From Linnemannia elongata (Eukaryota; Mortierellomycota; Mortierellomycetes; Mortierellales; Mortierellaceae): a DNA stretch of 64,000 bases. Each line of letters starts with the position of its first letter. Positions within the stretch are counted from its first letter, which is position 1. The translations under genes were made by a program, and so were the position numbers. Location of the stretch: contig JAXBDG010000009.1 of NCBI GenBank assembly GCA_036320915.1, positions 62,001-126,000 on the forward strand, read 5' to 3'. Positions 26,405 to 39,423 of this stretch are shown in pieces. A model generated the notes under the pieces. It did no database searches and had not been told where the DNA came from. It was given only the letters and a program-made list of their open reading frames with translations.

Positions 26405-26967
26405 TGGAGTGGATGAGAGGGGATGGAGAGATTTATTGTAAAGCTTTTGCTGACTTTTTATTATTTTTAGGAGCAGGAACCGTTCTTCTTTTATATGGAT
26501 TTCTCCTACAACTGTGTCCTTCGATTGTCCAGTTCAAGTATACAATGCTCGTCTTCTTATCACGTCAATTGGGGCCTTTTTTTTTGGAAAAAAAAGGGAC
26601 ACAAAATGGATGACGGAGAGCGTTTGAAAGGAGGTCCCCATCGGCGATATAAAAGTACAAGAAGGGGGGATGAGAGCGTCCTGCCAAAAAATGGGTCAAT
26701 CTCTCATCGTGGGATGGGATCCAAAGGGGGCATCTAAAGGAGCAGCCCCTTATCGAAGGGGGCAGGCAAAGTCATAAGCATGTTACAAAAGGACCAGCTT
26801 GGTACAGTACAGTAAAACGACCAGTAAGATGGAGGGAAGTTAGACTGCCACATTATGTCTTGTTCGTCTTTTCGCTTTCGTTGTTATTTATCGCATTTTT
26901 ATTTTTATTTTACAGGTACTTGGCAGGATATAGATAAGGGAATAAGAATACAGAGAGATGGTGGCGA
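26205..26967. other. Intergenic region upstream of the inhibitor gene
   Basis: Contains an A tract of about 30 nt (26373-26402) and a TATAAAAG motif near 26649 on the plus strand with no gene after it. No gene seen. Confidence 0.5.
26373..26402. repeat. Poly(A) tract, about 30 nt
   Basis: Uninterrupted A run in intergenic DNA. Confidence 0.9.
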
Positions 26968-28367
26968 TTACAAGAAGGCGCCGGCCAGGCACATCAGCAC
27001 GACAGAGGATCCAACAATAACGACAGCTCGACTAGACGAAGCCAATCCAGTGGCGGCATTGGGGTGAGGTGTCGCGGTAGAAGTTCCCGTCCTGGTCGCA
27101 GATCCCGTCTTGGTTCCTGTAGCAGTCCCCGAAGCCGTCGAGGCAGTGGAAGTAGGAGTCGTTGTGTTTCCGCCCTGGAAGGTTCCTGCGCCCTCGAGGT
27201 AGGGTGCTGAGTCACCGATACACTTGGCAACGGGCATCATGGTCAACCCCTTAGTCGCGTATGCGGCAGGCAAGATCCCGTTCAATGCTACATCGACCTC
27301 CTGAGGCCAGAGGTCGTGTTCCAACACGATGAATCCTGTAGTCATAGTCGGCACTTTGACCAGCCAGGCCTTGAAGGTGTCAATGACAGATTGAGGCGTC
27401 GCCTTTCCCGCAGGGATGTTCCAATCGTCCGTATCAAATCCCTCCGTCCAAATAATGGTCTTATACCCCAACTGGGTCGCAATGGATCGGACACGGTTAT
27501 CGACATCCCCAAAGGGTGGACGCCAGTACTTGGGTGTAACGCCAATAACAGATTTGATAGCCTTCTCGGTCCATTTGAGTTCAGCGACGATCTGTTCGTT
27601 GGAGAGGGAGGTCATGGCCGGATGGGACCAGGTGTGGATGGCGATCTGGTGGCCTTCGTTGTAGGCGCGTTTGAGGGTCTCTGGGTAGGAGATTGCCCGA
27701 GATCCGACGATGAAGAGGGTTGCTTTTTGGTTGTGGGCCAACAGGTTGTCGTACAAGCGAGGTGAGTCGGGCGATGGGCCATCTATTTAGAGCATGGTGC
27801 GGAAAAGGAGAGTATCTTGTTAGAAAGACCAAGTAGCGCTTTGACCAGGTAATAAATGGAAAGAAAAAAATGAGAGCACGAGGTTTTACCATCGTAGGTG
27901 AGGCCCCAGGTGCCAGGCTGTGGACAAGTGGTCACATCGTCCGGAGCGGTACACTTTGAACACGTCCACCAACACTGCGCCGCTGGTACACTCCCCGTAG
28001 CAGCAGGACACGCGCCGTCGCTAGAAAGAGGGAAGGAAGGGACCTTTGTCATGTCGACGAGTTTGAGCCATTCTTGGACTTGCGGGTCTTCGATGAAGGG
28101 GATGCAGTCTAGGGCTGGGAAGGCACCGGCAGCGATCGGAGTTGTATAGGTTTTTTGGGTACATTCTGTTGGTTCTGGGTGTTGCGGGCCTGAAGGGGCA
28201 CGTTTTTCGAGGATGGAGTTGTGGGTGTAGGGGTTTCCACCGTTGGCGATGACTGGTGGTCCGTCGTGGGTGAGGGATTGGGATCTGCGGATGCGAGATG
28301 GCCCATGGGCAAGGACGTATGTGAGCGCTGCCGAGAGTGCGAGGAGTTGTGGGAGGATCCTGACCAT
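26968..28367 (-). CDS. Chitin deacetylase, GPI-anchored, copy 1
   Basis: Two exons (28367-27890, 27782-26968) give 430 residues. A signal peptide (about 20 residues) precedes a Cys-rich N-terminal domain with WWTCSKC and PGTWGL. The catalytic NodB domain follows: TYDDGPS (general base and metal Asp), HTWSHPAMT (metal-binding His pair), RPPFGDVDNRVR, DTDDW and LEHD. The C-terminus is a Thr/Ser-rich stalk followed by a hydrophobic end (VVIVGSSVVLMCLAGAFL), the pattern of a GPI signal. Family enzymes (CE4) remove acetyl groups from nascent chitin to make chitosan, a major wall polymer in Mucoromycota. The only intron splits the first catalytic Asp-Asp codon pair, exactly as in the paralog. A TATA box lies ~115 bp before the ATG. 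Confidence 0.92.
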
Positions 28368-28477
28368 TGTTGCTGGTTGTTGTTAAGGTGGTGCGAGTGC
28401 GAGTTGGAGGAGTGGGATGGAGAGTCCTAGGATCTTGATAGTGAAGAACAGGGGAAATCTGCCCTGGAGGCAGTTCC

Positions 28478-28485
28478 TTTATATA
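28478..28485 (-). promoter_or_regulatory. TATA box of chitin deacetylase copy 1
   Basis: Reads TATATAAA on the minus strand, 111-118 bp upstream of the start codon. Confidence 0.55.
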
Positions 28486-30267
28486 CCTGGAGCGACAAAG
28501 TCGAGAGTGAAGGAGGATTGAGAAGTTCATTACCCCTTTGTTCTCGAACAGCTGACGTTAAGTTCTGTCCACTCGCTGGGAAATATCCATTTTTGCCGCA
28601 AGGCATGAATGGCCAAGTTTTTGGACATCATCATCATTCGACGCCTGGGCAACGATAAACAAAGGGCGTGTGGGCGGTGTCCACCTAATCTACAGAGTGC
28701 GAAAAGAAAAGAAAAAAGGGCCAGGGTCAGTTGCACAAGTTTTTTTTTTCTGTGCGCCGGCTCAAAATAGAGAGGGAGAGAAAGAAGGGGAAGCTGGGTA
28801 AACAATACGGCATTCACAACGAGACCAGGCAGAGACGGGTTATTTTAGGAATGCGACGTCGGTTATTTGTTCTATGTCGTTTTGTTTGTTTGTTTGTTGT
28901 TGGTTTATTGGTGGGCGTAAGGCACAAAAAAAAAAATCAATCACAAAGACAAAAATGGGTGAATGCTTGAGAGGCGCAAGTGGTAGCGAGGACAAGGGTT
29001 TTGCATATTTTACCTTCATAGAGAAAAGCGTGCGCAAAAAGCCAAAGAGCAATAGCCTTGCTGCCTCAAGAGAAAGGTACAGTACATCAGCCCGGGGATA
29101 AAAAGGGACACCGACATTGCCTGGCCTACGCAAAAGTCAACACTTCGCTCATTAGTTTTATTTTGCCATTCGATATGTGTCGACTCGTCTCGTAATGTTT
29201 ACAGCTCTTGATGAACAGGGTGGGGTCGAGATCGTTCCTTTGCTCGTTTTCTCTACACCGATGACACTCTTCCCACTTTTCTATCGATTTCGAAAAACAA
29301 ACAAAAAAAAGCGCCTATTTGCTTCACTCTTGTTGTAATCTCCCGGAAGTAAAATATGCATCGCCAACCTTTGAGGAACAAAAGATACACATATCTTGCG
29401 ACAGCACCGCCTCCCTCCCTCCCCTTCTTTTGGCAACACTTGTACATCCTCCAACTTCTCACAGCCTCAATTTGGAGGATGGAATGCGAAGGATTAACAC
29501 ACAGCCTCATTTCCCTCTCGCCACGATATAGCCTTGTAGAGATTCTCAGGTACACACTTGACGATTCTTCCGGAGGCACTTTTTGTCGCTCCCGCCCACG
29601 TCCTTTACTTACCAGCAGGCTGACTGCAACAGGAAAACATGGGCACTGCCGGATTTGCTGACTGCTTTTTCGAAGGGGAAGGAGGGTTCCCTAGGCGAGA
29701 CATGTTAGTTCATCCGCGAAACCGATCATCATAGTCGTATACTCGTAATTTGTGTCTCGATTCTCTATGCGTCCCCGACCCATGCCAGAGGCTATCCGTT
29801 TTTTTTTTTTTTGGCTCTACTCAGACGTGTTGTTCCTAGGAGCTGGATGGAGTCAGAGTTGACCAGATGACGACAAGCGAAGACCACCGCATATGGATGC
29901 CTGTCTCTGTTTATGTAACGGTTGCTGAACCCTGAGATTGCACTTTTGTCATAATCTCAAGTGCAGCGTGGAGTGTATCTTATTCTTTCATGGCATATCT
30001 TGACATTCATAAGACACATCCTGCGTACCAAGATCCCCATCCCGTTTCGAGGCAATTGCCAATGCTACGTTCTTATTTCATGTTCGCGTGTCCTTTTTGA
30101 ATGTGTTTTCTGTATTGGTTATATTTTTCAATCTACAGGACGAAACTATGTGTTTGCCCAATGCAAAAAAAATGGTATGTTCATCTAACCTAGATAAGAA
30201 ACTTCGTACTTGTAAAGCTCTACATCATAAAATAAAAAGAATAGAAAGAAACCAGCCTTTCTATCCC
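28486..30267. other. Intergenic region between tandem chitin deacetylases
   Basis: No gene or pseudogene remnant recognised. It should include distal control DNA of copy 1 and the 3' end of copy 2. Confidence 0.5.
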
Positions 30268-31726
30268 TTAAAACAAAGCAACAGCAATGGCGGCGATACC
30301 GGCGACGGAGGTCAAGGCAAGGGATCCAGAGACAGCGACGGCAGAGTTCTTGTTAGTCGAGCCGTTGGCACCGGCGGTGGTGTTGCTACCAGAACCACCG
30401 GTGGTGGTGTTGGAAGCATCGCCGATGAGCTTGAAGGATCCAGCACCCTCAAGGTAGGGCTTAGCATCACCCAAGCACTGGGGGATGGGCTGCATGACCA
30501 AGTTCTTGGTGGCATAGGCAATGGGCAAGATGCCGCTGATGGAAACATTGACCTCCTCAGGGAAGAGATCGTGCTCGAGGACGATGAAACCAGTCTTCAT
30601 GGTAGGGATCTTGACCAACCAGGCCTTGAAAGTATCGATGACGGACTGAGCGGTAGCAGTCTTGGCAGGGATGTTCCAGTCGTTGGTGTCAAAGTCCTGG
30701 GTCCAGATGGAGGTCTTGTAACCGAGCTGGGTGGCGATGGCACGGACACGGTTATCGACATCTCCGTAAGGGGGGCGCCAGTAGATGGGGGTGACGCCAA
30801 TGACGGACTGGATAGCCTTCTCGGTCCACTTCAATTCAGCGACAATTTGCTCGTTGGAGAGGGAGGTCATGGTGGAGTGGGACCAGGTGTGGATGGCGAT
30901 GTGGTGACCGTCGTTGTAGGCGCGCTTGAGGGTCTCGGGGAAGGAGATGGCGCGGGATCCGACGATGAAGAGGGTGGCCTTTTGGCTGTGGGCCAACAGG
31001 TTGTCGTACAAGCGAGGCGAGTCAGGGGATGGGCCGTCTATTAGATGGAGTATTGGTATAGGCAATGGGGATGGTATGGTTAGCAACAACGTATGAATGG
31101 GCCCTCCCTGGAGTGATATTAACGTTGGTGATTGATCAAATGTTTCAGTTTCTGATCAAAAGTAGCAGGATCAGAGGAACCATTCGACAAACCCCCCAGG
31201 GTCGATTAGGGTCTCAGACCCTCCCCTCATCTTGGGCAAAAAGGGACATCAAACCTCGATTGTCTGAGGCGAGTACCCCTGGCGTGCTGTTGTAAGCACA
31301 CCTTGGTATGTAATTTTACTCTTCATTAGTGGTTCGTCTCCCTCGTCCAGCCCAGGGGTACTCCTTTCCCTTTTCCTCCACAATGAAAGATAATTTAAAT
31401 AAAATTATGAGCCATGGGAGTAAGGAACGGATGAATATCCGGATCTAACGCTCTTTTTGGTCGTTTTTTGTCCAACGACACATTTCCCCTGCAGTTAAAG
31501 TAAAGATGGTAGAGGAAGGAGGGAAAGAATTATCGCGGAGAAAAAAAAATGCGCGCAAAAAAAAAAAAAAAAAGGACGAGCACTGATATGGAAGGAGCGG
31601 TGAGAAGAGAGGACTGCGAGGCGGCACCTCGGCCGAAGGGAGGAAAACGAGGAGGAAAAGAAGGGAGGAGAAGGAGTGTGAAGTAAAAAGGAATGTAGTT
31701 CAATGGAGGGCGTCCAAGGGAGAGAA

Positions 31727-31759
<33 letters not shown>

Positions 31760-32273
31760 GGAAGGTATACAGGAACGATAAAAGATGGAGGGTGTCGATA
31801 GATGAGAGACGCCGATGGTCGAGGACTTCCTCTCCATATCAAGAATACACCTAATTAAACAAGAAACCGCATTTTAACAGCCTGAAATAGAGAGAAGACG
31901 TACCATCATAAGTCAAACCCCAGGTTCCAACCTTGGGGCAAGAAGTGATATCAGTAGGAGCCTCGCACTTCTGGCAAGTCCACCAGCACTGGTCAGCAGG
32001 GATGGTGGTCTTGTCAACGGGGCAGACACCGTCCTTGGACTGAGGGAAGACAGGGACCTTGGTCATGTCGACCAACTTGAGCCAAGTCTGGACCTGGGGG
32101 TCCTGGACAAAGGGAGGGCAGTCGAGGGCGGGCCATGTGCCGGGAGCGACGGCCTTGTAGACGGTGCTGCAAGTTGAGACGGCGGCACGCTTCTCGAGCA
32201 TGTGGGGCCCGTGGGCGGCAGCGGCCGAGAGGGTAAGGACGAGGGCGGTTGCGAGGGAAGCGATCTTGACCAT
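30268..32273 (-). CDS. Chitin deacetylase, GPI-anchored, copy 2
   Basis: Two exons (32273-31904, 31037-30268) give 379 residues. It is a paralog of copy 1 with the same order of parts: signal peptide, Cys-rich N-terminal domain (WWTCQKC), and a NodB domain with TYDDGPS, HTWSHSTMT, RPPYGDVDNRVR, DTNDW and LEHD. A short Gly/Thr/Asn linker and a hydrophobic Ala/Val-rich C-terminus suited to GPI anchoring follow. Compared with copy 1 it lacks about 30 residues between signal peptide and Cys-rich domain, and has a shorter stalk. The intron interrupts the same codon in the same phase but is 866 nt instead of 107 nt. It contains an A tract and a (GA)15 run. The strong C-ending codon bias suggests high expression. 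Confidence 0.92.
31729..31758. repeat. (GA)15 microsatellite inside the chitin deacetylase 2 intron
   Basis: Perfect dinucleotide run within the enlarged intron; it is (CT)n on the transcribed RNA. Confidence 0.9.
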
Positions 32274-32524
32274 TGTGATTAAAGGTATATGTTGTTGGAT
32301 TGTTGATTATTGAGGAGTGGAGGTGTGCGTTAAGAAAGAGTCAGGACTGGGAGAAGTGACTGGAATGGGATCGAATCGATCGGTTGAGTGGGAAGGGGAG
32401 GGATTGCGAGTAGGGGGAGGGAAAGAAAGAGAGAGAAAGAGGATAGAGGATGACAAGGGTCAGAAGAAGAGAGAAGGTGAAGAGGAATAAAAAGAGAAGA
32501 AAACAACAGAGACAAAGATAAGCC

Positions 32525-32532
32525 TTTTTATA
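32525..32532 (-). promoter_or_regulatory. TATA-like element of chitin deacetylase copy 2
   Basis: Reads TATAAAAA on the minus strand, about 255 bp before the ATG; the leader in between is CT-rich. Confidence 0.4.
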
Positions 32533-34029
32533 ACGAAACACCCGTCCTTTGCCCTGTCCCTGGCAATTTAAAAAAGGTGCCGTTTGTTGTGTCTGTTGTC
32601 CCCGGGGTCTGAACTGTCTCTTTACCTTGTGGGTGGAACACAACGAGGGACAGGGCACCCTCGTTTTCTCTTCTTTTACTTCACCGAGGAGTGGTATTTT
32701 ACGCCCTACTCTTTTGTCCTCCACTGTCTATTGTTTATTTGTGTACAACACTCTCACAGAATGCTGTGGTGGCAAAAAAAAACTCGAGATAACAGTACTC
32801 TGAAGGCGTTGACGGGTGAAAAAATGAAAGAAAGTTCGCCACACACACACACACACACACACACAGACAACGACAGAAGACAAGAATAGGAACAGGCACT
32901 GCAAAAAAACGCCCTTCGGATAAACCCCACCAGCAAGCAACAAAAGCAAAAAAGAAGCGAGAGCCCCTTGTCTTGTCTTGTCTATCAAAGGAAGCAAGGT
33001 TGTCGATGGACACATTTTTGTGGTTCTCTTCTCGTTCAGTCCTCTTGTTCGTTTGGTACCTTGCTATGATATATGTGCCCATCCCTTACCTTGCTATCTT
33101 TATCCCAACGACCGTCGTAGGGGCGTTTTTTTTTGTCTTTTGGAGGAATCGGGACTAATGAATTGCAATTTTGGGAAGGAGTGGAAAGAGAAAAAGATAA
33201 TCCAGCTGGAATCAATCATCGTTTCGCCTATTCAATTCTGACACCCCTGCTCCTGCTCAGCTAATGGCTATACTTCACTCTCCACTTTTCATCGTCAATT
33301 AGTAGAGGAAGAAAAGTGTCCACAAGACCCTCTCTCTTTTCATCTCTCAATTGAGAGCTTGCAAGTACTGAGCCCCATGATACTAGTCGAGGCAAGTGGT
33401 TCCCTTGTCCTGCAACTAGCTGTCAACCAAAGGGCAAAAAAAAAAAAAAATGAAGTGAGCACCTTTCCATTCCTGTCCACACTTTTGAACAAAATCAAAG
33501 TGGCTGTTGGTCAATGCCCCTGTCCAACCGTACACATCTATTTTTATCTGCTGAACAAAAAAAAAAAAAAAACGTCTTCAGAATCCATGGTCCGCCTCCT
33601 GCGTAAACACCGAGAGAAGAGAATAAAAAACGTCGTCATCTACGAATATCCTCGGAGGGTTCCTTTCTTTGATTTTGGATGCGGTCCCTGGACCTGACCT
33701 TGACCATAGGCGTAAGGTCTTTGCTGGGAATGAAGCAAAGTATCATGGTACGCCTTTGCAGGTCTGACATGCAGCAGGCCGCCATATTACGTATATAGAA
33801 GCGATGATTTTAAATCTTGTAAATGAATGCATCCATTTTGGTTATGTATCTATCCTTGAGAAAAGTGGACGCCAATTTGGAGGAAAAGGCGTCGTCGGTC
33901 ATAGTCGATGAAAGGAGTAGTGATGGGAAAGAAGAAAATCAGGGAAGAGTAAATTCAGGTACGATCGACACCTGAAACAGTCAAATCAGTGGTATCAAAA
34001 AAATATATCTATTTCAAACATAATCAGCT
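32533..34029. other. Intergenic region with (CA)13
   Basis: No gene recognised. A (CA)13 run occupies 32840-32865 and several A tracts are present. Confidence 0.5.
32840..32865. repeat. (CA)13 microsatellite
   Basis: Perfect dinucleotide run. Confidence 0.9.
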
Positions 34030-36388
34030 CTATGATGAAGGAGGGAGTCTGGGAATGCTAAGGGTGTCAAGATGGTCTGTCCGGATCTCATCAACAAAGC
34101 TCCAATCTTCGTCATCTAAGAAATCCAGTTGAAATTGGCTGATAGTCGCCGGCCGAAGTTTGGACAACTCCATTTGCTCCTGCTCCAACATCTGCAAACG
34201 AAGTGCCTCTTCCTGCTCTGTGAGTTTCCTTTGCGGTTGCTGCTGCTGTTGTTGGTCCGAATCCTCCTGGTTGAACTGCTCGATCTCCTCGTCCAATTCC
34301 ATACTCGTACTGTGACTCAAATTCATGCCACTCGACATGTTCATATTCAACCCCAAATCCGCCAGGTATCCTCCTTCCCGGTTCATCGACATCTCATACT
34401 CCAGCTCGTCCTTCATCATCTTGGCCTGCGACTCTCCGACAAACTCGCACATGTCCCGGAAGCAATCCGCACAGTCGACAGTGGGACGACCACAACCACA
34501 CCCACAAATGAGAACTCCGTTGCTGCCAAGGAGTGTGGGATGTTGCATCTTGACTGAATCCAGCGTGGCTTGATCCATCGCGCCAAATCCTTGTTGCAAA
34601 GCCTGCCGCATCTCGTCGTTCATGACTGCCGATCCGTTTTGGTGGCTCGCTCCAATTAGTGTTAACGCATAGCCCAAATTCAGTGCGCGTGCTCCTGCAT
34701 TGGCGGAGGCATCGTCGGTGTTGGTGTTTGTCTTTTTAGATCCGCAGCACGATCCTCTTGATGCTTGTGCTTGATCCATCGCGCTCTGGGTGTTATTAAA
34801 GTTGGCCTGGCTGATATCGACGGGGGTGCTAGTGGAATAGGCGGCCTCCTGGTAACTCTGAACTGACGCGTTGTTTGGGTAAGCAAGGCATCCTGGACAA
34901 GCACAGAACTCGCCGCAGCAACACATGGTGGGGGAGATGGCACATCCGCATCCTGCAGCTCCTGGTGCCCCTGGGTATCCACCGCCTGTGACCATAGGAG
35001 GAGAAGGAGTTGGTGGGGTGGAAATAGCAGGAGACGATGTCGAGTTGGATGGCTTGCAGCATGACTTTGTTGATGTCGATGATGATGACGAGGGAATGTT
35101 TGTCGATATTGACTGCGGTGGGTGACTTGAAGAGGAAGACGACGAGCTGAAGTTGGGTGTTGGTTGATGGGTGTGGACAGTTTTCAGATCTCGCTCGCCA
35201 AGGTCGTCAGAGGCGTTGCTGATAGCATATCCGGCATTGGGGTAGAAGACTTGTGCTGGAGGATTGTACTGGTCGCTCTCGCAATCTGAAGAACTGGCAT
35301 AGTCATAACAGAGGTGTGATTGTCTGTGGCCGGACATGGGCATTGAGACGATTGGCGAGTTGGATGCTGAAGGATCGTTCCCATGAAGAGCCAGTCCTGC
35401 AAACGTTCCGTTGATACTAAGGTTCGAGCTGGAGCTGACACTTCCATCTGGGCTCTGCCTTGACTGCTGTCCTTGTAGTTGTTGTGTAAAGAGTGAATGT
35501 GGCAATGTATCCCTAGGCGAACTGTAAGTGCCATATGCAGAAAAGTCTTGTGAAGATGTTCCAAGTTGAGTGTACGCCACTGCCTGTTGTTGCTGTTGTT
35601 GTTCTTCCAGTTCTTGTTGGCTGCAAGGGCAGGCTAGTAGTGTGCGCAAAACGAGTGGAGAATAAACGGTGAGCACCATTTGCAGCGATTATTGCTAATT
35701 AGTAATACAAGAAAAAAATTGGAATGCTAACATGCGCCTATTACCTGCTGCTGCTGCTGCTGCCGTAAAATCACAACTGTCTGACGACACAGAGCGTACC
35801 AAGTCACCACCGCCAATGTCTGTGGGAAGAGGGATCCGTCCATCGTGTGAAATTGACTTTGAGTGCTTCAACGCTATTCGTAAAGATGGATTGATTTCAT
35901 GCGCATTAGTCAGGGGTTCGGTGGAGGATTGGAAAAGGCATCAGTACGGGATGGATTCAAGCGAAGATTGTGGCTAATTAATCGATTTTTACCATCTTGG
36001 CGGCCACAGATACAGCGGGCTTGAACATGTTTCGCTTTGCGGAGATCCTTGCAGTGCGAGCAATGGGTCGAAGGGCGGCCCTTCTTTTTGATTTCGTGCA
36101 GAGGTCGGTCACTAAGATTGATTCAACAAAGAAAATGTTAAGGATGGTTGTCATTTGTATACATCACAGCGGCTTGGGACGAGATATCATACCCATGGTT
36201 ACAGGAGCTTGAACGGTGGCCGTTGATGCATGAAACACTAAGGCCAAGCCAAATCAGAAAGGAGAGAGGAAACAAGGAAAACAGTCAGCCGTGTTAGTAT
36301 GAGTGTAAGAATGAATGCTCAGAAAGTCAAACAGGACGAGCAAGTCCTTGGCATACCAGGCGAACTTTTGGCCGTTGATGTAAACCAT
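34030..36388 (-). CDS. Copper-fist transcription factor (Ace1/Mac1/Cuf1-like)
   Basis: Five exons (36388-36357, 36237-36193, 36111-35993, 35873-35745, 35633-34030) give 642 residues. Residues 1-~62 are a full copper-fist domain. It starts MVYINGQKFAC, has the CVSCINGHRSSSC zinc cluster, the KKKGRPSTHC AT-hook-like KGRP motif, HCKDLRK, and ends CICGRQ. The long remainder is Gln/Ser/Asn-rich but holds further Cys clusters: KSCCKP (~300), a dense CCCGEFCACPGC block (~350) preceded by GCGCAI, GSCCGS, and GCGCGRPTVDCADC (~490). The CxC-type block resembles the copper-sensing C-rich motif of Cuf1/Mac1. It probably regulates copper uptake or detoxification genes; which one depends on wiring not visible here. 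The exon 4/5 junction (into ...CPCSQQ) was chosen because the upstream in-frame sequence contains a stop. The gene is divergent from Ran. Confidence 0.88.
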
Positions 36389-37081
36389 TCGTGCCGTAGG
36401 TGAATAGCTGGTGGACGATGGTAATGTGGAAGTAGGGGCTGGAGATGAGAACGAGTTGGGGAGGCAGATGATCGAGTCGAGGGTATGGTTATTGATCGAG
36501 GGACACAAGGAGACAGGATGATGTGAGTTGTTGTTGTCTGTTGAAAGAAAGGTTTGGTGGCAACTGAAAAAGAGGCGACCAAAAGGAGCCCCGAAAATGT
36601 GAAAAAAGTGTGGGGAGGAGCGGTTAACGTTGCAAAACCTCGGACCACCCCACTCTGGCTGCTGAGACCCCGTAAGCACGCTGCTCTTGTTCTCACTTGT
36701 ATTCACACAAGTACAACAAACAGGGTTGTAACGCTTCACTCCAGCTACCTTTCGAGATTATGGAGTTTCCTATCTTTGCGGTGACCAGGCTGGCTCCTCA
36801 AACCTTGCGGTATCCATTGATCCACAGCCACAAGTTATCAGGACGATTTAGACTTGGCTTGCGCCCACCGTGCTTGCCAGAGGAACACAACGATGCAAGT
36901 CACGCAGTCAGACCCGCAGCACATGCGATCAGCAGCAAACCAAAATATTCGATGATGTCACTAAATCGCTGATTAACTTTTCTTTCTTTTGGCTTCTGTT
37001 TTGGTTTCTTTTTTTTTTTCCTCTTCTTCTTTCCATCACCTCCTCCCCTTCCATCAACCAAAAACCAACAAAAAAGACACT
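36389..37081. other. Divergent promoter interval, copper-fist gene and Ran
   Basis: No gene seen. The Ran-proximal 120 bp are T/C rich (leader). Confidence 0.5.
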
Positions 37082-39005
<1,924 letters not shown>

Positions 39006-39423
39006 AGGATGTCTAAAACAAAACAAGAACCGGATACTCTTGCGTGTCTCTTTTTTTTAGTACCTTCCTTCGCTTTTTCATCTGTGCCCCGTCCAATTCA
39101 ACCCACGCCACTCCACAATCTCCTTCCCCCCACAGTCCTTTTTCCTCAGTTCTAGCAAATACTTTTATACAATAAACATTTGAACCACTTCACAGAACTC
39201 ACTACATACCCGAAGGGTGTCCGTCGTCCCTGATTGTTTTGTTTGCTTTTGTTTCTTTTCTTTCTCTTTTGCAATGGTGGGTCTTGTGAAAAGAATAAGC
39301 CACCGCCACTATCCACTTATTATTTTCTTGTTTGTTTTTGCCAACCATTAACCACACAAGTTCACCTATCAAACTCGCTGACACTCAAACTCACTAGTCT
39401 ACGACCAAGAACGAAGAAGGCTC
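39006..39423. other. Intergenic region between Ran and the ICE2-like gene
   Basis: Pyrimidine-rich, with no gene. AATAAA-like sequence at about 39170 could be the Ran polyadenylation signal. Confidence 0.45.

Noticed and set aside
30088..31044. 318-codon plus-strand ORF opposite chitin deacetylase copy 2
   Set aside because: Mirror of a codon-biased gene; Gly/Asp/Val-rich with no domain.
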